DNA of 58,464 nt, taken from positions 1-58,464 of the forward strand of contig CACZRP010000036.1 in assembly GCA_902783575.1 (NCBI GenBank), written 5' to 3'. Below are positions 24,834 to 32,991 of this stretch, one piece after another. The notes beneath the pieces are model-generated. The model worked only from the letters and a program-made list of their open reading frames with translations, did no database searches and had not been told where the DNA came from. Position numbers and translations under genes: made by a program. Source of the stretch: an uncultured Eubacteriales bacterium (GTDB taxonomy: Bacteria; Bacillota; Clostridia; Lachnospirales; Bianqueaceae). Position 1 is the stretch's first letter; every line of letters starts with the position of its first letter.

Positions 24834-26798
24834 ATGGCAAACTGGTGGAACAATTATCCATGGCGGGTTATCCAGCCTAATTTTCGTGAAATTGATACCA
24901 AAGATTTTGATGAGAACAGATTTATTGAAGAACTGAAATCCTTTTTCTGCACAATGGTCATGCTGAACGCCGCGGGCCTGATTGCCAGCTACCCCACAAA
25001 GCTGGAGGATCATGTGACAAGTCCTTACCTGGAGGGCTTTGATCTGAAGCATCTGGTGGAGCGCTGTCATGAAGAAGGAATCAAGGTCATTGCCCGTACC
25101 GATTTTTCCAAGATTCCCGAGCAGGTGGCTGAGCGCCATCCCGACTGGGTTTACCGCCATGCCGACGGTACCTGGCTGAATTACAACGGTTATGTGCAGA
25201 CCTGTCTTCTGGGCGGTTATCAGGGCGCCTACATGGATGAGATCCTGAAGGAAATGTTCGCGGAGATCCCCTTTGACGGCATGTACTGCAATATGGGATC
25301 CGCCACAGGCTATATCGTGGATTACAGCATGAAACGCCACGGTCCCTGCCAGTGCGATGCCTGCAAGGCGGCTTTTAAGGCCAAAACCGGCATGGATGTT
25401 CCCGTGGACCTGAAGCCCGGCGACAGAGCCAGCATGGTCTACTTCGGCTTCCAGCAGCAGATCGCCTCCGCCCAGAAGAAGCGGGTGACCCAGCTGCTGC
25501 GTCAGATCAATCCGGATCTGGCCTACTGTTCCATCGACTATGGCCGCCAGGAGGTTCATACGGACTATCTGGAAGCGCTGCCCGCCTGGCAGTACATGGC
25601 TTCCTCCAACGCCAGAGCTCAGCGGGGCATGGGAATTGAATCCACGATTGTGAATGTGGATTTCATGGGCTTTGCCTATCGCCATACCTCCTGCAGCGGC
25701 CCCCTTCAGGAGCTGCGGCTCTGGCAGGGCATCAGCAATTTCAGCGGCATCGATTACTATGTGATGGGCCGCCTGTACGATAAGGAAGATCAGAGCACCT
25801 TTGACCGGGTGAAACGGATTTTCCGTTATGCCGCTGAGCATGAGAACGAAACCGTGGGCGTGGATTCCGTCGCCGACGTACTGCTGGTGAGGGATTCCTA
25901 TGTGATTCCCAACAAGGAAGAGCGGGGCTGGATCCGCATCCTCACCGAGAGCCATATTCTTTTCGATGAGACCCTGCCCGCGGGCCTGGCAAAGAAGGAA
26001 CTGGGCGCCTATAAGGCCGTGATTCTTCCCGAGAAAATGCGCCTGCAGTCTCCGGTGATCGAGAAGCTGGAAGCCTACGTAAGCGAGGGCGGAACGGTGA
26101 TTACCACCGGTATGGTTCCCGCCATGGCGTGCCTGGGACTTAGCGGCTCCATGAAGAAGAACAGCGACATCAAGGGATCCATGTTCCGGATCCGTCCGGA
26201 AGATAAAAAGCAGTTCCCCTCCTTCGAGAAGAGAAATCTGCTGATCGCCGGCAATGCGGTGATGGAAGCCTCCTATTCAGAGAAAACGGAGCTTTACGGA
26301 GTCTATCTGGAGCCGGAGCGCTTCGGTCCGCCGGAACTGTGCTATCCGGACAAGGCTCCCACCGCCTTCCCCGCCGCTGCCAGAACTCCCTATGGAAAGG
26401 GATGCGGCATTGTGATTCCCTGGTATCCGGGAGAGGCCTACTACGAGGACGGCCACGAAGCCTTCCGACTCTTTGCCGCAGATCTTCTCGGCTCTCTGGC
26501 CCATGTGAGCCCCGTGGAATGCAATCTCTCCCCCATGGTGGAGATCACCCGGGGCAAGAAGGATGATTTCGAAATCATTCATCTGGTCAACGGCATCGGT
26601 CATTTCGGCAACAGCTATTTCGATCCCCCCGTGCTGGCGGATCAGCAGGTGACCATTCCCTGGGAGGGCGAAATAGAGAGTGTCACCAACCTGGATCAGG
26701 AAGACGGCGTAACCTTCCATCTGGAAGAGGGCAAGTTGACCCTTATGGTCCCGAAGCTGGGTTACCATGCAGGGATCCTGATCAGGAAAAAGGCTTAA
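24834..26798 (+). CDS. putative glycoside hydrolase (GHL6-like, with trimerisation-type domain)
   Basis: A 654-residue cytosolic protein without a signal peptide. The N-terminal part (1-340) looks like a TIM barrel of the hypothetical glycosyl hydrolase 6 group: LVERCHEEGIKVIARTDFSK, HPDWVYRHADG, DGMYCNMGSATGY and a CQCDACKAAF cluster. The middle (about 350-450) resembles the beta-galactosidase trimerisation/GATase-like domain (YKAVILPEKMRL, YVSEGGTVITTG), and a beta-rich C-terminus follows. The start at 24834 follows AAAGGAAAA. The substrate is unknown. It leads the operon with DUF1116, FdrA and the acetate-kinase paralogue, so its product may feed that module. Confidence 0.72.
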   Translation: MANWWNNYPWRVIQPNFREIDTKDFDENRFIEELKSFFCTMVMLNAAGLIASYPTKLEDHVTSPYLEGFDLKHLVERCHEEGIKVIARTDFSKIPEQVAERHPDWVYRHADGTWLNYNGYVQTCLLGGYQGAYMDEILKEMFAEIPFDGMYCNMGSATGYIVDYSMKRHGPCQCDACKAAFKAKTGMDVPVDLKPGDRASMVYFGFQQQIASAQKKRVTQLLRQINPDLAYCSIDYGRQEVHTDYLEALPAWQYMASSNARAQRGMGIESTIVNVDFMGFAYRHTSCSGPLQELRLWQGISNFSGIDYYVMGRLYDKEDQSTFDRVKRIFRYAAEHENETVGVDSVADVLLVRDSYVIPNKEERGWIRILTESHILFDETLPAGLAKKELGAYKAVILPEKMRLQSPVIEKLEAYVSEGGTVITTGMVPAMACLGLSGSMKKNSDIKGSMFRIRPEDKKQFPSFEKRNLLIAGNAVMEASYSEKTELYGVYLEPERFGPPELCYPDKAPTAFPAAARTPYGKGCGIVIPWYPGEAYYEDGHEAFRLFAADLLGSLAHVSPVECNLSPMVEITRGKKDDFEIIHLVNGIGHFGNSYFDPPVLADQQVTIPWEGEIESVTNLDQEDGVTFHLEEGKLTLMVPKLGYHAGILIRKKA

Positions 26799-26829
26799 GA
26801 TCTTATCACCCACAGGAGGAAATAGATCA

Positions 26830-28086
26830 ATGAACGCAGCAGAAAAAGTTGCCCAGGCCAATGCCCGGGTTATGGAAATATTTACCAAGGCCAGACCTGT
26901 ATGGACGGATGTCAGGCCGGCCCTTGAGGTGGTGCCGGGGATGAAAAAGAACCTGATTCTTCATCCCGGCCCTCCAATCAGTCCCGAAAAGCTTCCCATT
27001 CCTCTGCGAACCGCCATCTGCGGAGCAGCCTGCCACGACGGTCTGGCCAAGAATATGGAAGAGGCCTGGGAAATGGTTCTTTCCGGAGAAATTGAGATTG
27101 ATGCTTCTCAGAATCACGACTGCGGCAATGCCGCGTCCCAGGTAATGTCCGCCAGCATGCCCGTGTTTGTGGTGAAGGACATGACCTTTGGAGGCACCGG
27201 ATACTGTGTGCCCCATCCCGGTTCCAATCCCCGGGTCCTGCGCTGGGGCATCTACGGTCCCGATGTGGAAGAAAATCTGAGCTTCATCCGGGGTGACCTG
27301 GCTGAGGTGCTGGGAGAAGCAGTAAGAAAGAGCGGCGGCATCGATGTGATCCGGGTTCTTTCCAAGACCGCGGGTATGGGCGATGAGAACCACAACCGTC
27401 AGCCCGCCGCCTCCATGGCCCTGGCCCTGGAGCTGGTGCCCCATATGCTGGATGTGGATCATCCGGCCAGAGACCGGGTTATCAAGGAAATTGCTGCCAA
27501 TGACCGTTTCTTCCTCCATGTGATGATGGCCGGAGTGGAGGGCATCATTGCCTCCGCCAAGAAGGTTCCCTATTCCACCGTCATGGCGGGCATGGGCGGC
27601 AACGGCATTGAATTCGGCATTCAGGTGGCCGGCACCGGCAACCGCTGGTACACCACCGAAGCCCCCATGATTGAAGGTATTTTCCTGAAGCCAACCACCA
27701 CCAAAGACGATGTGCTGGGTTATCTGGGTGACAGCTGCGTTACGGAGGTCTGGGGTCTGGGCGGAATGAGCGCCATTGCCGGCCCTGCCTACCTTCGGAT
27801 GACCGGCGGCACCTTTGAGGACGCGAAGGAAAGAACCGAAAAGGCCAGAGCGGTGTCTCTGGGCGAGCATACCTTTGCTCCGGTGCCCTGGGACGACTTC
27901 AAAGGTTTCCCCGTGGGCGTGGATATCCGCAAGGTGGTGGGCCTGGGCATCCTGCCCATCAGCCATGGCGGTTCCGCACTGAAAACCGGCGGCCAGGCCG
28001 GCGCCGGCGCCTGTGAGCTTCCCATGGAATGCTTCAAAAAGGCGGTGGAAGGCATTTATTACGAGATCAAAGGTGAGGAGGCATAA
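26830..28086 (+). CDS. DUF1116 protein (YlbE/AllG family)
   Basis: A 418-residue protein matching the DUF1116 family (E. coli YlbE/AllG and YahG). Recognisable stretches are QANARVMEIFTKARPVW at the N-terminus, HPGPPI, ICGAACHDGLAKN, AGMGDENHNRQPAASMAL, FFLHVMMAGVE and GLGILPISHGG. AllG is a subunit of oxamate carbamoyltransferase (AllFGH), which splits oxalurate into oxamate and carbamoyl phosphate. Here it stands before an FdrA (AllF) homologue, but no DUF2877 (AllH) partner is seen and an acetate-kinase paralogue replaces carbamate kinase. AGGAGGAAA precedes the ATG. The exact reaction is unknown. Confidence 0.88.
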   Translation: MNAAEKVAQANARVMEIFTKARPVWTDVRPALEVVPGMKKNLILHPGPPISPEKLPIPLRTAICGAACHDGLAKNMEEAWEMVLSGEIEIDASQNHDCGNAASQVMSASMPVFVVKDMTFGGTGYCVPHPGSNPRVLRWGIYGPDVEENLSFIRGDLAEVLGEAVRKSGGIDVIRVLSKTAGMGDENHNRQPAASMALALELVPHMLDVDHPARDRVIKEIAANDRFFLHVMMAGVEGIIASAKKVPYSTVMAGMGGNGIEFGIQVAGTGNRWYTTEAPMIEGIFLKPTTTKDDVLGYLGDSCVTEVWGLGGMSAIAGPAYLRMTGGTFEDAKERTEKARAVSLGEHTFAPVPWDDFKGFPVGVDIRKVVGLGILPISHGGSALKTGGQAGAGACELPMECFKKAVEGIYYEIKGEEA

Positions 28087-28089
28087 CAG

Positions 28090-29631
28090 GTGGCTGTCTA
28101 TTATAAGATTATCAAAGATCATTATATTGATTCGCTGGAGACCCTGGCCCAGACCACGAAGCTCTGCGATCAGCCGGGCATCGAAACCGGCTATGTGGGC
28201 ATGGCAACCCAGACCTTTAAGGACATCGTTTCAGAAATCGGTCTGGCCTGCGATCAGATCCTGGCGGCCAGTGAAGGCGACTACGTGGTGGCGGCCAAGG
28301 CTGACACCGAAGAAGCCTTCGAAAAGGCTCTAAAGGCCATTTCCGAGTCTGCCTCGGGAGCTTCCTCCAAGACCCGGCAGACCTATCTGACGGTGGAGCA
28401 GGCGGCCTCTGCCAGACCCCAGGCCAATCTCTGCCAGATCTCCGTTCCCGGAGAGTTCGCGTTGGATGTGGCCAAGCGGGCGCTGAATGCCGGCATGCAT
28501 CTCTGCGTTTTCAGCAATAACGTTCCCCTGGAGGACGAGAGGGAGATGAAGGAGCTGGCCAGAGAAAAGGGCCTGCTGTGCATGGGCCCGGACTGCGGCG
28601 TCGCCAACATCAACGGATCGGCCCTGGTGCTTTCCAGTATCGTCAACCGGGGACCCTTTGGAATTATCGGCGCCTCCGGCACAGGCATCCAGCATGTGAC
28701 CGCCATGCTGCATGAAGCGGGCTCCGGCGTCAGCCAGGCCATCGGCGCCGGCGGAAACGACATCAAGGAGCAGGTGGGCGGCATCACCATGCTGATGGGT
28801 ATCGACGCCCTGGAAGAGGATCCGGAGACGAAATACCTGATCCTCATCGCCCGCAAGCCCGCGCCTTCCGTACTGGAAAAGATGCTGGAAAGACTCAGAA
28901 GCTGCCGTAAGCCCCGTGTGGTATATTTCATGGGCTGCGACAGAAAAGCCATCGAAGATACCGGCTCCATCTACGCCGGAAACCTGGATGAATGCGGCGA
29001 AAGAGCCCTGGAGCTGGCGGGCCTTGCCTGCTCGCTGGAGAGCGAAGAGGAAATCCTGGCTCTGGCCAGAAAAGAGGCGGAAGGCTTTGCCAGGGAGCAG
29101 AAGTATCTCCGCGGCGCCTACAGCGGTGGTACCTACATGGATGAGGCCATGAGGGTCATGGTGGACAAGATCGGACCCATCTGGTCCAACGCACCCCTGG
29201 AAGAGGCATGGAGGTTGGAGGATTCCCTGAAACCCAGAGAAAATGCCTGCATCGATTACGGTGAAGAAGAATTCACCCTGGGCAGACCTCATCCGGCCAT
29301 TGATGCCGGCATCCGCAGGCCTGCCATTCTGAAGGAGGCTGCGGATCCGGAGGTGGCAGTGATCACCCTGGACTTCATCCTGACGCCTCCCGGACATCCG
29401 GATCCGGCAGGATTTGTGGTTCCGGATATCATCAAGGCCCAGGAGATGGCCAGGGAAAGAGGCGGCAAGCTGGTGTTCATCGCCTCGCTGCTGGGCACCA
29501 CCGCTGATTATCAGGACATACGTCTCCAGGAAAAGAAACTGAGGGATGCCGGGGCGATTGTCTGCCGGACCAACTACCGGGCGGCACTGCTGGCTTCGGA
29601 GATTATCAGACTGATCAGGGAGAAAGCATAA
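28090..29631 (+). CDS. FdrA-family protein (AllF-like, succinyl-CoA-synthetase fold)
   Basis: A 513-residue protein of the FdrA/YahF family, related to succinyl-CoA synthetase alpha and beta domains. Typical stretches are GPDCGVANINGSAL, GIIGASGTGIQHVTAM followed by the glycine-rich IGAGGNDIKEQVGG, FMGCDRKAIE, and LGRPHPAIDAGIR near residue 397. The start is GTG, 3 nt after the DUF1116 stop and behind GAGGAGG. The stop overlaps the next ATG (TAATG). The family catalyses acyl- or carbamoyl-phosphate chemistry (AllF in oxalurate phosphorolysis). Paired with DUF1116 and a kinase, it probably makes a phosphorylated intermediate. Confidence 0.9.
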   Translation: MAVYYKIIKDHYIDSLETLAQTTKLCDQPGIETGYVGMATQTFKDIVSEIGLACDQILAASEGDYVVAAKADTEEAFEKALKAISESASGASSKTRQTYLTVEQAASARPQANLCQISVPGEFALDVAKRALNAGMHLCVFSNNVPLEDEREMKELAREKGLLCMGPDCGVANINGSALVLSSIVNRGPFGIIGASGTGIQHVTAMLHEAGSGVSQAIGAGGNDIKEQVGGITMLMGIDALEEDPETKYLILIARKPAPSVLEKMLERLRSCRKPRVVYFMGCDRKAIEDTGSIYAGNLDECGERALELAGLACSLESEEEILALARKEAEGFAREQKYLRGAYSGGTYMDEAMRVMVDKIGPIWSNAPLEEAWRLEDSLKPRENACIDYGEEEFTLGRPHPAIDAGIRRPAILKEAADPEVAVITLDFILTPPGHPDPAGFVVPDIIKAQEMARERGGKLVFIASLLGTTADYQDIRLQEKKLRDAGAIVCRTNYRAALLASEIIRLIREKA

Positions 29632-29819
29632 TGGAAAAAAAGACTGAGAAAATTCTGGATCTTTTCCGATCCGAGCTGATCGTTGTCAATGTGGGACCGA
29701 AATCCTTTGCCGATGTGCTGGAAAAGCAGGGCTTTGAGACGCTGCAGGTGGATTACAAGCCTGCCGCCGGCGGAGACCGCCGGATGATGGAAATGCTCGA
29801 ATATCTGGGTGGATATTAA
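29631..29819 (+). CDS. free-standing FdrA C-terminal domain protein
   Basis: A 62-residue protein. The sequence LFRSELIVVNVGPKSFADVL and the DYKPAAGGDRRMMEML stretch resemble the module 'VVNVGLxSFAxxLxxQGVxVxxVDWRPPAGG' that I recall from FdrA-family C-termini or from small 'fdrA domain' proteins of Clostridia. Its ATG overlaps the FdrA stop by one base (TAATG) and the kinase start lies 1 nt after its own stop, so it is tightly coupled to both. It probably supplies a missing domain in trans. Confidence 0.75.
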   Translation: MEKKTEKILDLFRSELIVVNVGPKSFADVLEKQGFETLQVDYKPAAGGDRRMMEMLEYLGGY

Positions 29820-29820
29820 T

Positions 29821-31020
29821 ATGAAAATACTGGTCTGCAATGTGGGAAGCACTTCCCTGAAATTCAAACTCTACGAGATGCCCGGGAAGCAGGTGCTGGC
29901 CTGGTGCGGCATCGAACGGGTGGGCTCCGCGGACGACGCGCTGTTCCACTACAAAAATCTTCAGAGCGGATACAGCGAGGATCTTTCCGGCCTGAATATT
30001 CCTGACTATGAAACGGGAATCCGGATGTATCTGGACTATCTGTCCGGAGAAAACACCGGTGTCATCCGCCGCATTGAGGAGATAGAAAGGGTCGGATACA
30101 AGGCCACCTTATCCAAAGGCCACTTCGGCATCCACGAGCTTGACGACGAAGTCCTTCAGGGCATGGAGGACTGGATCGCCCTGGCGCCTCTCCACAACCG
30201 GGCTTATCTTTCCGCCATCCGCGTGATGCGGGATTTCCTTCCCGAAGCGCTGTTTGTGGGATGCTTTGAAACCGCCTTCCATCAGAGTATCCCCATGGAG
30301 AGAAAAATCTTCGGCGTGCCCTATGAATGGTATCAGCAGTACGGGGTACAGCGGCTGGGCTATCACGGCGCTTCTCACGGCTATATTGCCGATGTGCTGA
30401 ATGAGCGCAGCAGAGAAGAAAAGGGCAGCGGCAGCTATGCGGCCATCAGCTGCCATCTGGGCGGCAGCTGCTCCATCTGCGCCATCGACAGCGGCAAAAG
30501 CGTGGATACCAGCTTTGGCATGTCCCTGGAGTCAGGTCTGATTCATGCCAATCGGATCGGCGACATGGATCCCAGCATGGTCTACTTCCTGAAGAGCGAG
30601 GGCATGAGCGACGAACAGATTCTGGAAGGCTTCCAGAAAAAAGGCGGACTGCTGGGCATCTCCGGCGTCAGCAATGACCTGAGATATGTCATTGAGGCAA
30701 CCGAAGAGGGCAATGAACGGGCCAGGTTGGCCGTGGATGTGTTTGTGACCGGCATCGTTCATTATATCGGAGCCTTCTATCTGGATCTGGGCCGCCTGGA
30801 CTATCTGGTGTTCACGGCCGGTATCGGCGAGCATTCCGATTATCTGAGGAAGAAGGTCTGCGATAAGCTGAAGGCCATCGGCATCTGCCTGGATGAGGAA
30901 AAGAATGCAGCGGCTGATGGAATCTGCGAGATTTCCACGGCAGACTCCGCCGCCAGGGTGCTGGTGATTCCCACCGATGAAGAGCTGGGCATTGCCAGAA
31001 GAACCTACGAATATCAATAA
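29821..31020 (+). CDS. acetate kinase paralogue (ASKHA family)
   Basis: A 399-residue sugar-kinase/hsp70-fold acyl kinase resembling acetate kinase over its full length: CNVGSTSLKFKLYE (Asn7), LAPLHN (His125), TAFHQSIP, LGYHGASHGYI (His182), NRIGDMDPSM, GLLGISGVSNDLR, VFTAGIGEHS and IPTDEELGIARRT. Two pocket residues that are near-invariant in acetate kinases differ: the Arg of VGHRVVHGG is Lys94 (GYKATLSKG), and the Asp of FDTAFH is Glu150 (FETAFH). I infer a different acyl or carbamoyl phosphate as substrate, with ATP formed from the product of the FdrA/DUF1116 pair. Confidence 0.88.
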   Translation: MKILVCNVGSTSLKFKLYEMPGKQVLAWCGIERVGSADDALFHYKNLQSGYSEDLSGLNIPDYETGIRMYLDYLSGENTGVIRRIEEIERVGYKATLSKGHFGIHELDDEVLQGMEDWIALAPLHNRAYLSAIRVMRDFLPEALFVGCFETAFHQSIPMERKIFGVPYEWYQQYGVQRLGYHGASHGYIADVLNERSREEKGSGSYAAISCHLGGSCSICAIDSGKSVDTSFGMSLESGLIHANRIGDMDPSMVYFLKSEGMSDEQILEGFQKKGGLLGISGVSNDLRYVIEATEEGNERARLAVDVFVTGIVHYIGAFYLDLGRLDYLVFTAGIGEHSDYLRKKVCDKLKAIGICLDEEKNAAADGICEISTADSAARVLVIPTDEELGIARRTYEYQ

Positions 31021-31122
31021 TCGCAAATTCGATATTATATCAGAAAATTAGCTCTATTCTTTCTGTTTGTCAAATATCAGAACGCAAAAGCGAAAACGGA
31101 TATATACGCTGACGCCATTGTT

Positions 31123-31141
31123 TGTTAATTTATGATTAACA
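31123..31141. promoter_or_regulatory. short dyad before the MFS gene
   Basis: TGTTAAT-TTATG-ATTAACA is a 7-bp inverted repeat about 33 nt before the symporter start, in a 150-nt spacer that probably holds a separate promoter. Confidence 0.4.
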
Positions 31142-31173
31142 TATTCCAGACAACTTTTAGCAAGGAGGATCAC

Positions 31174-32946
31174 ATGAGTACAGTCAAAGCAAAAAAAGGC
31201 CTGCTGGAAGGCTGGTTTGAAAAGCCCTTCTGGAACACCAAAATTACCTCTGCCAATGTTATGACCAAGGAACGGGTCCTTGGATACATTGTCGGTCCCT
31301 TCGGTGTCATGCTGCTGCAGTCCATCGTCCACAGCTACTTCAACCAGTATCTGACAGATACGCTGGGCTTCACGGTTTCCCGGGGTATGTGGATCGCGTC
31401 CTTTATGGTCGTTTTCCCCGTGCTTTCCAAGCTCCTGGACGCCCTGACCAATGTCCTGATGGCCAAGATCCTGGACAAGACAGCCTGCCGCCAGGGTAAG
31501 CTTCGTCCCTGGTTTATTCTGTCCCTGCCCATCACTGTCGCCAGCATTATTATGATGTTCGCGATTCCCGAAATGGGCGCGAAGGCACAGGCTATCTGGG
31601 TCGTTATCTCCTATAACCTGTTCTATTCCGTGGGTTACACCATGTGGTATATGGCCTACGAGCTGTCGGCCGCGCTTTCCACCCGAAATGTAAAGCAGCG
31701 CTCCAGCAACTCCATTGGTGGACAGATCACCAAGAATATCGGTACCGGTATTGTTTCCATCACCTTCCCCACCCTGCTGGGCGCGGTGGCCAGAGGACTG
31801 ACCGGCGGCGATATGAAACAGGGATATCTGCTTTGCCTGTCCTTTATGTGTGTCATTGCTGTTCCTCTGACCTTTATCCAGTACTTCTACACCCGTGAGC
31901 GCATCACTGAGGAGCGCCGCGGCACCGAAACCGATGCAGCCGGTGCTGCCGCCGCCGTCAAGGAAGCCAACTTTCTTACCCAGCTGAAGGCCTGCGTGAA
32001 GGATAAATACTGGGTCATGTTCATCATTCTGATCTTCGTTTATCAGGTACTGAACGCCTTAAAGAGCGTTTCTCAGGTTTATTACGCCGGCTGGGTTGTC
32101 CAGGGCAACGCTTATGGTGAGTACGCTGCCATTCAGAGAAGCTTTACCATGATCGCCATGGCTCCCATGGGTCCCATGCTGTTCGTGGTCGTCCCGCTGA
32201 TTAAGAAATTCGGCCGTTCCAAGATGATCATCATTGGTTCTGCCATGGCTCTGTTGGGCGCCCTCGCCGCCTTCTTCGGAGCGGGCAATACCGGAGCGGT
32301 CTACGGCGGAACCGGTCTTTCCGGCGTCGGCGCCATGTTCTACGTTTACACCATGATGAGCTTCACCGGTGATGCCATCGACCATGTGGAATATTCCCAG
32401 AAGGTCCGTGTCGAAGGTGTAACGGCCGCGCTGGTGGGATTCATGCACTCGCTGGCCAATGGTCTCGGACAGGGTCTCTTCAACCTGGGTCTGATGCTTA
32501 CCAAGTATGTCACTCCCGAAGCCATCGGCACCATTGAGAAAAAGGGCAAGGTGATTGAGATTTTCGCTGACCAGCCCGGTGCAGCTACCACCTGGATCAA
32601 CTTCTCCTATCAGGGCGCCATCGCTCTGACAGCGCTTCTGTTCCTGATCCTGTTCGTGTTCTTCTTCGATATTGATAAGAAGATGCCCGCCGTTACCCAG
32701 GCTCTGACCGACCGCAAGAAGGCTGAATGCGAAGCCAAGGGTATTCCTTATGTTTCTCCTCTGGAGCAGCAGAAGGCTGAGATCATGAAGCAGCAGCAGG
32801 AAGCGGAAGAAAACCGCATTAAAGAGCTGAAAGAATACTGCCAGAAGAAGGGTCTGGACTTCGATACGGAGAACCAGAAATACCTGGATAAGAAGGCAAA
32901 GAAAGACGCGAAGAAGGCAGCCAAAAAGGCTAAAGCCTCTAAATAA
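31174..32946 (+). CDS. MFS glycoside/cation symporter (GPH family)
   Basis: A 590-residue transporter of the glycoside-pentoside-hexuronide family, with about 12 helices. Family features include SKLLDALTNVLMAKILDKT (DxxTN-type motif) near residue 80 and RGKxRPW-like GKLRPWFILSLP. AAGGAGG precedes the ATG at 31174. The last 80 residues form a highly charged Lys/Glu-rich cytosolic tail (EQQKAEIMKQQQEAEENR, KKDAKKAAKKAK), longer than in MelB. It follows the FdrA/kinase genes and likely imports the pathway's glycoside. A bidirectional terminator ends the operon. Confidence 0.9.
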   Translation: MSTVKAKKGLLEGWFEKPFWNTKITSANVMTKERVLGYIVGPFGVMLLQSIVHSYFNQYLTDTLGFTVSRGMWIASFMVVFPVLSKLLDALTNVLMAKILDKTACRQGKLRPWFILSLPITVASIIMMFAIPEMGAKAQAIWVVISYNLFYSVGYTMWYMAYELSAALSTRNVKQRSSNSIGGQITKNIGTGIVSITFPTLLGAVARGLTGGDMKQGYLLCLSFMCVIAVPLTFIQYFYTRERITEERRGTETDAAGAAAAVKEANFLTQLKACVKDKYWVMFIILIFVYQVLNALKSVSQVYYAGWVVQGNAYGEYAAIQRSFTMIAMAPMGPMLFVVVPLIKKFGRSKMIIIGSAMALLGALAAFFGAGNTGAVYGGTGLSGVGAMFYVYTMMSFTGDAIDHVEYSQKVRVEGVTAALVGFMHSLANGLGQGLFNLGLMLTKYVTPEAIGTIEKKGKVIEIFADQPGAATTWINFSYQGAIALTALLFLILFVFFFDIDKKMPAVTQALTDRKKAECEAKGIPYVSPLEQQKAEIMKQQQEAEENRIKELKEYCQKKGLDFDTENQKYLDKKAKKDAKKAAKKAKASK

Positions 32947-32957
32947 GTTTCCCTCCT

Positions 32958-32991
32958 GAAAAAATGAACCCCTTCCCAGGGGTTCATTTTT
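32958..32991. terminator. bidirectional terminator
   Basis: AAAAATGAACCCC and GGGGTTCATTTTT pair around TTCCCA. T-runs lie on both strands, between the convergent symporter and AraC genes. Confidence 0.88.

Noticed and set aside
26827..28122. Long minus-strand open frame opposite DUF1116
   Set aside because: The plus-strand frame matches a known family and has a strong ribosome binding site; the antisense frame has neither.
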